DNA from: Carya illinoinensis | Lineage: Eukaryota > Streptophyta > Magnoliopsida > Fagales > Juglandaceae | Length of the DNA: 64,000 bases | NCBI RefSeq assembly: GCF_018687715.1 | Contig: NC_056764.1 | Span: 7,764,501 to 7,828,500, forward strand | Direction of reading: 5' to 3' | Position numbers and translations under genes: made by a program | Shown: positions 11,644-21,955 of the stretch, piece after piece | How the letters are laid out: every line of letters starts with the position of its first letter | How positions within the stretch are numbered: the first letter of the stretch is position 1 | Notes under the pieces: generated by a model | What the model was told of the DNA's origin: nothing | Database searches by the model: none | The model's input: the letters and a program-made list of their open reading frames with translations, nothing else

Positions 11644-14600
11644 TGTGACACCTTAAATTCCGTTTGGGATCGGACGGACATTTAAAGCGTCGAGACATGC
11701 AACACAAGGTTACCTGCCCCCGTTCATGACATATAAGATGCAATATTCCTAACATGCATCTAACAATATGCAATATTCACAGCGGATAATTTTTTTTTCT
11801 TTAGCAATACTATGCACCAAATTGAAAATATCCCAAATGCTTAAAACATACTTCATACATAAAAATCCACTAAACAATTAGGATCACAACACTAGTCTAA
11901 AATGGTTATGATCCAAAAAGTACTAGATATGCAACTCAATCGTACAAATAGTAATTTACGTTAATTACTATATTAACATTTATGTCGCACCGTCGCTTAG
12001 TCAACTGTGTCTAGTTGATCAGTTCCTGATTCTCCTTCAGATCCTGTAACAAGATCTACCATTCGGGGGGAATGGTAGTTGGGACTACCAAAGTGAGATT
12101 TGATTACAAATCTCAGTAAGTTAACAAAAAGCTTCAACACAAGCTAATAATGCATGTATGACAGTAAAAGCATAAATGTATAATCAAATTCATAAGTAAT
12201 TAAAGCATAACTTGGCGTACAACATAGCATAATTGACATAACTTAAATTGAAACATGAACTGAACTTGATCTGAAACTTGACTTAGCATGAACTTGCTTT
12301 GAAACTTGAATTAACATGAAAAATACATACTCCACAGTTGTTGTGGCCCTATGTATTCTACGTGTAAATACATACTCCACAGTTGTTGTGGCCCCATGTA
12401 TTCTACACAAACTTGACTTAACATGAAAAATACATACTCCACAGTTGTTGTGGCCCCATGTATTCTACATGTAAATACATACTCCACAGTTGTTGTGGCC
12501 CCATGTATTCTACATGTAAATACATACTCCACAGTTGTTGTGGCCCCATGTATTCTACGTGTCACAATTGCTGTGTCTCACGTAATGTATGCGCCACAAT
12601 TGTTGTGACCCCATACATAAGTAATCAAGATGAAACGTGACTGGAATACGAAATGACTGAAGTCCTGACGTAACATAACGTGACTTGAACATAACTTGAA
12701 ATACATGACCAACTTGAGATAGAAACATTTCGTAACATGACATAACATATAATAGACAACATATTTAACATGACATACTTGCAACAGTGAATATTACATG
12801 ACTTGACATACATGTAATAGATGGCATACTTAGCATGACGTACTTGTAAGGTACAGTAATACATGACAGAATATATTATGTAACAGATAAAAATTGATGA
12901 CAGAATAAATTCTGTATAATAGACAATTACGTGATAACTTGGCATGGCATGACATACATGATAACACACATACATACACTGCAGTTCCTTTACTTAGCAC
13001 ACATACACAATAGACTGCTAGTAAGTTAAAAGCTAACTTACCTCGATCTCCGCGTTTTTTATAAAACCTTAAGCGTGACCACGAGGAACTGTAATTAGTG
13101 ATTCTAAAAGTTAGCACTAAATCACTAATAAATTGAAATATGGAAAATACTAACTTAAAGAGTAAAATTTCTATTTTACTCTCTGCATGTAGGAAAATGA
13201 CCATTTTACCCATAACTTAAGGATTTTGCATACTAACTCCAAAAGTCACCAAAATTTACATGCCTCATGTAAATTTTATCCTCAATTCATATATCAATTT
13301 AGAAAAATTTAAAACCAATCACAACTATGGAAGATACACTATGGCCGAAACATCCATAGGCCATTTCTCTTGATTTTTGTTGCAATTCCTTCCAATTTCA
13401 AAACTTATGCTTAAACCAAAGTTTTGCAACAAACATCTTCCAATCCTAAGTTCAAAACCATACTTAAAACATGCATTTAGAAAAAGCTAATAATCAATAC
13501 CAAACATTTTTTTTGTAAAAAAATCCAAGCACTTGAATCACAAGTTTTGACCTTAAATCAAAACATCTTCAAGAATTTCAAAAATCAAATCTTACTTCTA
13601 ACATATTCACAATATCATCCTAATATCAACCATGCTTTAAATCATCAAACTAAAGTCACCAAAATCGCAAAATAACATTTGAAGTTTTTGGTTTTACACT
13701 TAGTCTAAAAACAGAAACGTTTTCCTCAACTAGTTTTGATAAATCTCTTGATCAATGGCTTAAGAAGGTGAGATCTTCGAAATAAAGCATCACATGGTTT
13801 AATGATGTGTCTTAAATAGGATCCAACCATCAAACTTAAAATCACATAGCTAGAAAAAAAATAAACATGAATCTAATCCAAAAACATCAAATCTTAGGCC
13901 TAACCGAAATCCTCTTGCATAGAAAAATCATATATTTGAAACTAATACTAAATATCTCCAAAATAACATTCTAACATGAAAATAAGAGACTTAGGATCAT
14001 CATTTAAAAATATCAAAGCCTTTAGAGTAAGATCAAACCTCGAAATATTCAAACTTTCTCCAAATAAAAACTGTTTTGCCACTTCCAGTTTTTAAGTTTC
14101 TAGATCTAAGAAAATCTATCATCAAAAGCTTTAGTCATGTAACAAAAACTCAATGAAAACTCTTAAACACATGCTAAGAACACTCCATAAAATTTTCAGA
14201 CCAAGATATGTCCATTAGATTGGTCAAAAACTCCAAAACATAACATACTCTCCAGATTCACGCCCAGAATGACCTTTCCATGGTTAAAAATACTTTTGAC
14301 TAACCAAATGACTATGGAATGATACGAAAAATATATCTACGGAAACTAGACTCAAAGAGGAACAACTTTTATGAAGGATAATTTATGATAAAATACTTAC
14401 AAAAGCTTCGAAATGGGTGTGCAAAAGACCTCCTAAAAGCTGTCCGAGAGAGAGTGTTTGATATTCTTTCAATGGAAAGTGTAAATAAAGATAATTTCGT
14501 GGGGAGAGGTGGCTGGAGATACTTATGGATGAGATATGGAAGAGATGAGGCTGGAGTTGAGAGTTGAGTGTAGTTTTCTCCTACCCAAAATATCTATAAA

Positions 14601-15044
14601 AGATTATCTCATAATATTCTATCCAATAATATCTACAAAAAATCAACTTAAGATATTTTTATCTAATAATATCTATAAAAATCAACTCAAAATATTTTTA
14701 CCCAATAATATTCATGAAAATTATCTCAAGATATTTCTTTTTATCCAATAATATCTACAGTTTTGAACAGACGTTTTGTCCGAAAATATGAAAAAATGTT
14801 ATTGCGCCATAAGACTTTAAATAACCCTCGGAGTCTAATGGCACAAACCATAATACATTTTGACACTTCTAACTATCTCCAATAACCAAAAACACACTTC
14901 TGATACCATAGTAAATAAGAACACTAACTATGTAGTTAGACAAAAACCTATACGATTAATGGATTCGTGAAAACTTATGGGGTCTTCACGAGATTCGTAA
15001 AGTTAATAGAAATTTCACAATTAAATTTCTAGCGGGCTGTTACA
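11644..15044. mobile_element. 3.4 kb solo LTR (Gypsy-type guess) nested in the Copia integrase region
   Basis: The element starts TGTGACACCTTAAATTCC and ends GCGGGCTGTTACA. It is flanked by perfect 5-bp direct repeats ACTTG (11639-11643 and 15045-15049). Removing it and one ACTTG brings the two halves of the Copia frame back together (DNN before, LPSYFWAEV after). There is no gag or pol sequence inside, so it is most simply a solo LTR, or a large non-coding derivative. The inverted end bases TGT..ACA support an LTR. Orientation is uncertain. On the minus strand it begins TGTAACAGCCCG, and TGGTATCAGAAG occurs 134 bp in. A minisatellite lies at 12321-12620. Confidence 0.85.
12321..12620. repeat. 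45-bp minisatellite within the solo LTR
   Basis: Units beginning AAATACATACTCCACAG start at 12321, 12366, 12428, 12473 and 12518, each with TTGTTGTGGCCCCATG and ATTCTAC. A 17-bp interruption separates units two and three, and degenerate units run to about 12620. Frames read through it on both strands are repeat artefacts. Confidence 0.9.
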
Positions 15045-17152
15045 ACTTGCCTAGTTATTTTTGGGCCGAAGTGGTAAGTACTACATATTACATTATAAAT
15101 ATAGTTATACTAAGGTCTAAGTTAGATAAAACCTCCTATGAACTTTGGAATGAGAAAAAGCCCAACATTGGTTACTTTCATATATTTGGATGCAAATGTT
15201 TTATTTTGAATGACATAGATAATTTAGGTAAGTTTGATGCAAAATTTGATAAATGTATCTTTTTTGGGTATTCTACTAATAGTAAATCTTATAAAGTATT
15301 CAATAAAAAAACTTTGACTGTACAAGAATCTATGCATATAGTATTTGATGAATCTAATTCTCCACTCTCCAAGAAATCTATTGATGAAGAAACATGAGGT
15401 ATAAATAATACGGAAAGTTTCAATCTCAACAAAGAGAACACAATAGAGGAAGTTCAACATGGAGCCACCAGGAAAGATCATCAAAATTTAATACAAGATG
15501 CAACCAAATAGTGAAAATTTGTAAAAGATCATCCAGTGGAACAAATTTTTGGAGAACTTTCACGAGGTGTAAGTACTCGATCATCTCTTAGAAATATTTG
15601 CAATCATACTGCTTTTCTATCTTAGATTGAACCCAAAAATATTGATGAAATACTTCTTGATGAATCTTGGATTCTAGCTATGCAAGAAGAGTTGAATCAA
15701 TTTGAAAGAAATGATGTTTGGACACTTATTCCTAGACCCAAAAATCATACTATTATTGGAACAAAATGGGGTTTTAGAAACAAGAAAGATGAGTCCGAAA
15801 TCATTACTAAAAATAAGGCTCGACTTGTAGCCCAAGGTTTTAATCAAGAAGAAGGAATCGATTATGATGAAACATATGCACCAGTCGCAAGATTAGAAGC
15901 TATTCGAATGCTACTTGCATATGCTTGTTATAAAGATTTCAAACTTTTTCAAATGGATGTTAAAGTTGCTTTTATAAATGAAGAGGTATATGTTGAGCAA
16001 CCTCCAGGTTTTAAAAATCATATTTCTCCAAATCATGTTTTCAAACTTACAAAAGCACTATATGGACTCAAACAAGCTCCTAGAGCTTGGTACGATAAAC
16101 TCAGTGGTTTCTTGATTGAAAAAGGTTTTTCAAGAGGAAAAATCGACACAACTCTTTTCATTAAATATGAAAATGATGATATTCTTTTGATTCAGATTTA
16201 TGTTGATGATATAATATTCGATGCTACTAATGAAAATATGTGTCAAGTTTTTGCTAAAACTATGCAGGAAGAATTTGAGATTAGTATGATGGGAGAACTT
16301 AAATTTTTTCTCGGATTGCAAATTAAGCAAGCAAAAAGTGGGACATTCATCAATCAATCAAAATATATTAAGGAATTATTGAAAAAGTTTGGGATGGAAG
16401 GTGCTAAGGAAATTGGAACACCAATGAGCCCATTAACTAAACTTGATAAAGATGAATCTAGTAAGTCAGTTGACTCGAAGATATATCGAGGTATGATTGG
16501 TAGCTTATTATATTTAACAGCCAGTAGACCAGATATTATGTCTAGTGTGTGCTTATGTGCAAGCTTTCAATCCTCTCCAAAAGAATCACATTTAATTGCA
16601 GTTAAGTGCATTCTTAGATATCTTAGTGGTACAATTAACATAGGGTTATGGTACCTTAAGCACACATCTTTCGATCTAATCAGTTACACAGATGTAGATT
16701 ATGCTGGCTGTAAAATAGATCGAAAAAACACTAGTGGAATATGCCATTTCTTAGGTCATGCACTAGTTTCCTGGTTTAGTAAAAAATAAAATTCTGTTGC
16801 ACTATCTACTGCTGAGGTAGAATATGTTGCTGCGAGTAGTTGTTGTGCTTAAGTTCTCTAAATGAAGCAACAATTCAAAGATTTTAGACTCATGTATAAT
16901 CACATTCCAATCAAATGTGATAATACAAGTGTTATAAATCTTTCAAAGAACCTAATACAACATTCTAGAACTAAGTATATTGAAATAAGATATTGTTTTC
17001 TTCGAGATCATGTGCAGAAAGGCGATATAGTACTAGAGTTCACAAACACACACGATCAGTTAGCAGATATTTTCACAAAACCTTTACCAGAAGATAGATT
17101 ATGTATGATCAAAAGAGAAATAGGTATGATGCATGCTATGAATATATCTTAA
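15045..17152 (+). pseudogene. Copia reverse transcriptase and RNase H part
   Basis: After the solo LTR the integrase C-terminal region resumes (LPSYFWAEV, then IFGCKCFI and FFGYSTNSKSYKVFN), with stops near 15395 and 15510 and a further break before 15680. From 15680 to 16789 there is a clean 369-codon RT segment: [43 protein letters not shown] and the catalytic YVDDIIF near 16200, followed by FFLGLQIKQ. The RNase H part begins with [11 protein letters not shown] and shows STAEVEYVAASS after an in-frame stop at 16787. Two more stops near 16850 separate it from the final segment (CDNTSVINLSKNLIQHSRTK, then DIFTKPL). The polymerase core is the best-preserved part of the element, but it cannot be made as part of a polyprotein. 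Confidence 0.9.
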
Positions 17153-17316
17153 AAGATAGACTATAATCAATAAAAATAGAGAGAGATTTTTTAAATACTT
17201 TTACATAAACTTGAGATTTTTAGCCTCATGTTTGAGACGCTCATTCTCTTCATACAATATCATGTCATTCTTATCCATGAGAACCGGCAATCGGAATGAA
17301 GAATCTAATAAAAATT

Positions 17317-17787
17317 TCAACTGTCTATTCTTATGCCGAATGATTCCTTTCCTTGTGTGAGACTCTTGAACAATTCGTTGAAGTACAATAATTTGTTCTT
17401 TAAACTTTTCAACTTCATGATTTCTGACTTATAGCCGCTGAGAAAAAACCACAATATAGGAGGAGTAGCGAGTCTCAAGTCGTAGATAGCATCGGAATCT
17501 GACTTATTAGCCAAATTATTATTTTCTTGCTGCAACATGGCACCAATGTCAGCTGCAGAAAGGACAGGAAGTTGAGGTGCAGAATGTCTCATGGATGGAT
17601 CTAGAGAAATGTTAGAAGAATGAGCCATTGAGAAAAGAATTGAAAGCTTAAAACGAGAATGTTGAAGGAATGCAGATGAGTTATAGAGATGAGAAGAAAA
17701 CTTGATGTAGATTGGATGAACTTTAAGACTGATTTTATAGAGATAGTATAAAGAACAAGACGAGCTATCATCCAAGTCAAAGATCAA
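17317..17787 (-). CDS. Antisense open frame downstream of Copia RNase H, function unknown
   Basis: 156 codons read opposite to gag-pol, in the normally non-coding zone between RNase H and the 3' LTR. An internal Met (MAHSSNISLDPSMRH) near 17625 would give about 102 residues with SAADIGAMLQQENNNLANKS. I recognise no domain. The first third looks like hydrophobic noise, while the later part is acidic and polar and more protein-like. Some plant Copia lineages carry extra frames between pol and the 3' LTR, in sense or antisense. Conservation in related copies would decide whether this is real. Confidence 0.35.
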   Translation of the reverse strand: MIFDLDDSSSCSLYYLYKISLKVHPIYIKFSSHLYNSSAFLQHSRFKLSILFSMAHSSNISLDPSMRHSAPQLPVLSAADIGAMLQQENNNLANKSDSDAIYDLRLATPPILWFFLSGYKSEIMKLKSLKNKLLYFNELFKSLTQGKESFGIRIDS

Positions 17788-18003
17788 TGTGATTTTTTTT
17801 AAGGATCGGTGAAAATTACATTTTTTTTAGAAACTCAGAGCCTTCAAACTCGTTTGTCAACAACATCAAGCAATTTTTTTCAAATCTCCAGCCACACTTG
17901 TCGGGTCACTGACGGATCCATTTTTTCAAATATCTACAGTTTCTACTAATACACCGTTTTCTTCCATCTATTTACTTGCTGCGGATCATTTTTAATGATG
18001 TCA

Positions 18004-18017
18004 AAAGGGGGAGAAGT
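18004..18017 (+). other. Upstream purine-tract-like repeat
   Basis: AAAAGGGGGAGAAG occurs about 170 bp before the 3' LTR, and CAAGGGGAGC lies near 18115. Sireviruses are known for extra purine-tract-like motifs upstream of the 3' LTR, which fits the lineage inferred for this element. Confidence 0.55.
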
Positions 18018-18171
18018 GTTAGACTAGAACATTAACATTGTTTTAATTGCTAAACTTGTTATATATGTTTGGAATTATATTCATACTTTTGCTTGAAAAA
18101 CTAACACACATTCTCAAGGGGAGCTTAAGTATTAATACAAGTTTCAGGTTCTATCAAATATTTGTCATCAT

Positions 18172-18186
18172 AAAAAATGGGGAGAT
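18172..18186 (+). other. Polypurine tract of the Copia element
   Basis: AAAAAATGGGGAGAT lies immediately before the TGTTGAACC start of the 3' LTR. This is the plus-strand priming site. Confidence 0.8.
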
Positions 18187-19522
18187 TGTTGAACCCAAGA
18201 TTTCAAGCTTTGTGTAATTATATATCTACACATGGATTTTGATGATAACAAATGAATTCAAAGAATAAAGGAGTTTCGAACTCAAGTTGTTTACACAATG
18301 GAGTCAAGCACATCAAGGAAACAAGTATGAGCAAGAATGGAACAAGTTCACATTAAACTCATAGAGTAATGTTGTAAATCTCTTAAAAATTCGAAATTAG
18401 GATTAAGGCTCAAAATTAATATTTTATCATAAAGCATTAAAATACATTTTTCACATGTGCATGAATATTTTAAAAATTAACTTTGAAAGTATTAAAAATG
18501 ATTGATTGTCATATTTCACATGTGCATATTTTATTTGAATATTTTCAAAAGTGATTGATACTTTTCTTGATTTATGCAAAAGGTAGATGATTTTGTTTGA
18601 AAATTTTGAAAAGTAAAGTGTGCTCCTTTTGTCATATGCAAAAAGTAAAAGATTAGATTTAAATTTTTTTGAAAAGTAAAGTGTGCTCCTTTTGTCATAT
18701 GCAAAAAGTAAAAGGTTAGGTTTGAAATATTTGAAAAGTAAAGTGTACTCTTTTTGTCATATGCCAAAAGTAAAAGATTAGGTTTGAAGTTTTTGAAAAA
18801 GAATGATGTTGTCTTTGATAATTGACAAATAATAACTTTTTATTTGAATTTTTTGAAAAAGTGAATGATGTTGTCTTTGACATGTAAATTTTTTTAAATT
18901 TGAATATGAAGTTTCATATGCTTATAAATAAATCATTTGAGAGCTTCGCATTTACAACATCCAGAGCATACAACATTCATTCAAAACTTTCATTCTCTCT
19001 TCTCTAAGCATTGAGCTTAATCCTTGTTCATTTGAGAGAAATATAGTTTGCACTGTATTGTTCTTATTTCACTCATTGGGGAGTGTTTTCTGATAATCTA
19101 CCCACTATCAGCTCTTGTATCAGTAAAAGGGTGTGTATAACCCTTGTGCATGTAGAAAGTGTTCTACACAGGGAATAGTTGAATCACCACGTGTAACGTG
19201 ATTGCAAGTGTAGAGGGTGTTCTACACGGATCTTTTGTAGCGGTGTTGTTCAAAAGTGTAATAGGTTTCTATCTCCATCTGAATGAGGTTGAATAGTAAA
19301 TTTTGGGATTTTCAAGGGGTAGCTTGAGGCGAGGACGTAGGCAGTGGGGCCGAACCTCGTTAACATACTGAGTTTGCTTCTCTCTTACCCTTACTCTTTA
19401 TATTTATTACTGTTTCGTATTTTTTTTTATATTTTTATATTGTATATTTGATTTATAATTATTATTATTTTTTAAATACAACTCAATTCACTCTCCCTCT
19501 TGTGTTAGTCATCTGGGCAACA
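18187..19522 (+). repeat. 3' LTR of the Copia element
   Basis: 1336 bp, starting TGTTGAACC and ending GGGCAACA. It is homologous to 7703-9036 with many small differences. It has one fewer 63-bp unit than the 5' LTR but an extra duplicated GAATGATGTTGTCTTTGA segment near 18795-18875. Confidence 0.92.
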
Positions 19523-19810
19523 TCATCTAATCATTATCTAAACATAAAAATCAATATAACTTTTACAAAAATCAATGCAATCTTTTAAAGTTTCAAAATA
19601 AAAGTAATATTAAAAAATTAGATTCAAATAATTTTTTTTAACTTTATAATATTTTTATTCAATATTTTCTTTCTATTTTTTCAAAATCTAATAAAATATT
19701 TTAACTCAAATTATTTCATTATTATTTATAAAATTTTGAGATATTTTAAGTGTCAAATGAGCTTTTGATACGTGTTTCAAAACATTTCAAAGTCCTTTTA
19801 CTATAAGTGA
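19523..19810. repeat. Right part of the dispersed AT-rich repeat
   Basis: It continues the repeat interrupted at 7702. TCATCTAATCATTATCTAAACA, AAAATCAATA and CCTTTTACTATAAGTG correspond to 54170-54450 and to 49890-50110. It is cut by the CACTA terminus at 19811. Confidence 0.65.
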
Positions 19811-21199
19811 CACTACAAGGTTTTAGGCCTTTTGCAGCGTTTTTTATTTTGTTGCAATTAAAATCGCTGCAATAGATATACTTTTGCAGTGAAATATTTT
19901 CCCTTGCAAACTTTTCACATCGACATACGCTTTAATGAAGCGGGGAGCTTCATTAAAGTTGTTGCAGCGAAATAATAATCTATAGCAGCGAAGAGTTGCC
20001 TTGGAAGAATTAAAAACTTGTTGCAGCAGAGTAATATTGTTGCAATAGGCTCTGGGCGCCAAATCCCACTGACCAGTTTTTATTTTCCCCCCGAAATCAC
20101 TCTGTTACCATGCGAGTACCATCTCCACTTCGAGCCTCTTGCCCATTTCTCCTACCTTCAGTGCCCAGGTGACCGATTAACAGAAATACACTGGGGTCGA
20201 AATCTAGCTCCATCGTCGACTACGACAACGGGACCCTAGAACGTGCACCACTTCATTTCCCTTCCACGGCAGCTACGGTTCCTGTTTCCTCCCCATCCCG
20301 CTCTGTGTGTGTCTGATTCTATGGTCGGAGTGATTTGGGACACCGATTTCTGTTTGAATCGGTAGTTGACATTGTCGAACCAGTTACTTGGGTATACCTT
20401 TCGGCACCACAGGTATTGATTCTACTCATTGCTCTCTCTCTCCCCCTTCATCCGAGCTCGTTGCTTAACAAAAATGGGAGCTTTTTCTGGCCTGATCTAT
20501 TGCTAGATATTTGCATATGAAAGCAGCAATTTTCTTTCAGCATTTTTTACTAGTTCTTCTACATTTTTGCTACGTGTAGAAATTGGTTTAGTAACTGCAT
20601 AATGGTTGGGTGATATATAGTTTGTATTTGCTGCGTATCCTCTGATTGAGTGGTTTTTTTCTTGAAATCCCTAATTACACCTCTAATTATGCAATATGAA
20701 GTTAGGTTGTGAATAGCCTACAAAAGGCCAGAAGAACGTGTATATCAAAAAGCATTAGATAACGGTTTTTACTCTTTCTTCCAATGTGAATGACATGAGC
20801 ATGAAAGAAAAAAGATTGCTTTTGCAGGGGATCTTTTTTTTCCTTTTAGAAACCAAACATCTATTTTATTTTACATATTTACCATATCATAAAAGTGATA
20901 GAGAGCGGAGAGACTCACGTGGTTACACTGGATATAGTCTGAAATAGGAGACAGACACTCCACAGCTAGCTTATGTCCCTAAATTGTTGCAAATAATTAT
21001 AGAAGATAGAAATAGTAAATAATCATATCCACATTGTATTTGTGTGTGTGTTTTAGGGGGAGATCGAGTGGGAAGTGTGTCACGGTAATACACGGTAATA
21101 TATGTTTGCTAAAAGCTTAAACAGATCTCAACCTCTTGACTTGAAGTATTAATGATCTGGTCCAACTTGATGAGTCTTTGCTGGTAGTTTTGTTTGAAG
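19811..21199 (+). repeat. Left arm of the CACTA long inverted repeat
   Basis: The reverse complement is at 36744-38131. Coordinates pair with a constant sum of 57942 over the outer part and 57943 at the inner edge, so about one indel is present. One T/C substitution was seen near 20112, and no other difference in the stretches compared. The arm contains subterminal GCAGCG motifs (19811-20045), a GC-rich promoter-like part (20050-20420) with an E2F-type site, and a possible leader exon ending CACCACAG before GTATTG near 20412. As the inner edge is followed directly by GGATTTAGGCC, it abuts a second terminus-like sequence. Confidence 0.92.
20056..20063 (-). promoter_or_regulatory. E2F-type motif in the left CACTA arm
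   Basis: TTTGGCGC on the minus strand, within GGGCGCCAAA. It matches the plant E2F consensus TTTSSCGC. The same site occurs in the right arm at 37879-37886. Confidence 0.5.
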
Positions 21200-21955
21200 G
21201 ATTTAGGCCTTTTGCAGCGCCGAAAATCCTTGCAAATACCTCATAAAAACGCTGCAATACATCAGTTGCAGCGTACCAACCTTCCTTGCATGGTCGCCGC
21301 TATTAACTTTTCATTTTTGACCAATTGCAGCGCAACATGAAAAACGCTGCTATTAATTTCTTTTGCAGCGTTTTCTCATCGCTGCAGATACCAAAATACC
21401 ACGCTGCGAAAACCATCTGACCGGTAGGTCATAAACGCTGCAAAAGCTTAATAGCAGCGTTTTTTTTTCCTTGCTTTTATAAAAGTTTTCGCTGTAATAA
21501 TATTAGTAGACAGCAGCGTTATATTGTTGTCGTTGCTTTTGTTAGTTTTTACAACGCCTGTAAATCGCTGTAATAGCTCATTTAGCGTTGCAACTGGCCA
21601 ATCACAAATGCAACATTCACGTATGTGCGCTGCCTTTGAGATCAGTAGCAACGTATAAATATCGCTGCAAAATATAATACAACGCTGCAAATAGGCCTAA
21701 GGCTAAAGCAACAATATTTTTTCGTTGCTTTAAAAATTTATTGCAACGTCAGTACATCGCTGCAAATAGATAATATGCGCTGCAAAAGCATGTAGTCTAC
21801 AATATCCTGATACTTTATCAAAGCGTTTTAAGATATCGCAACATAACAAAAACCGCTGCAATTGGATTATCTCAGCGTTTTACATATCTTTTGCAACGTT
21901 TTGAAAAGTTTGATGTGTGATTTTGCAGCAATAAATAAAACGCTGCAATTATCAG
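21200..21955 (+). repeat. CACTA subterminal repeat field
   Basis: About thirty copies of GCAGCG or CGCTGC(A), often as AACGCTGCAA or TTGCAGCG, in both orientations. The field starts GGATTTAGGCCTTTTGCAGCG, which matches the element's terminal sequence apart from the first bases. It ends near AACGCTGCAATTATCAG. By analogy to En/Spm these are binding sites of the TNPA-like protein. This looks like the original 3' subterminal region, now buried behind the inverted arm. Confidence 0.85.

Larger units (their letters stand above)
7703..19522 (+). mobile_element. Copia LTR retrotransposon (Sirevirus-like), degenerate, with nested solo LTR
   Basis: The long direct repeats 7703-9036 and 18187-19522 begin TGTT and end CAACA. 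The 5' LTR is followed two bases later by the primer-binding site TGGTATCAGAGC, complementary to the initiator methionine tRNA. The 3' LTR is preceded by a purine tract. The order gag, protease, integrase, reverse transcriptase, RNase H is diagnostic of Copia. Flanking pentamers TTATC and TCATC look like a target duplication with one change. An uninterrupted relative of the target at 54150-54190 supports both insertion edges. Two CCHC knuckles in gag, the string AAAAGGGGGAGAAG upstream of the 3' LTR and long LTRs point to the Sirevirus/Maximus lineage by inference. Many stops make it non-autonomous. Confidence 0.92.

Noticed and set aside
12311..12640. Frames on both strands with repeated protein units (HGATTTVEYVFTCRI and similar)
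   Set aside because: They are products of the 45-bp minisatellite, whose unit length is divisible by 3. They are not a repeat-protein gene or a CRISPR array, since there are no unique spacers.
14898..14910. tRNA-related sequence
   Set aside because: Only a primer-site-like string is present. No cloverleaf could be formed, so no tRNA gene is called here or elsewhere in the window.
20018..20520. Two open frames in the left CACTA arm repeated in the right arm (37422-37924)
   Set aside because: They are mirror copies because the arms are inverted repeats. They overlap the promoter and leader-like zone and show no domain, so conservation here does not indicate coding.
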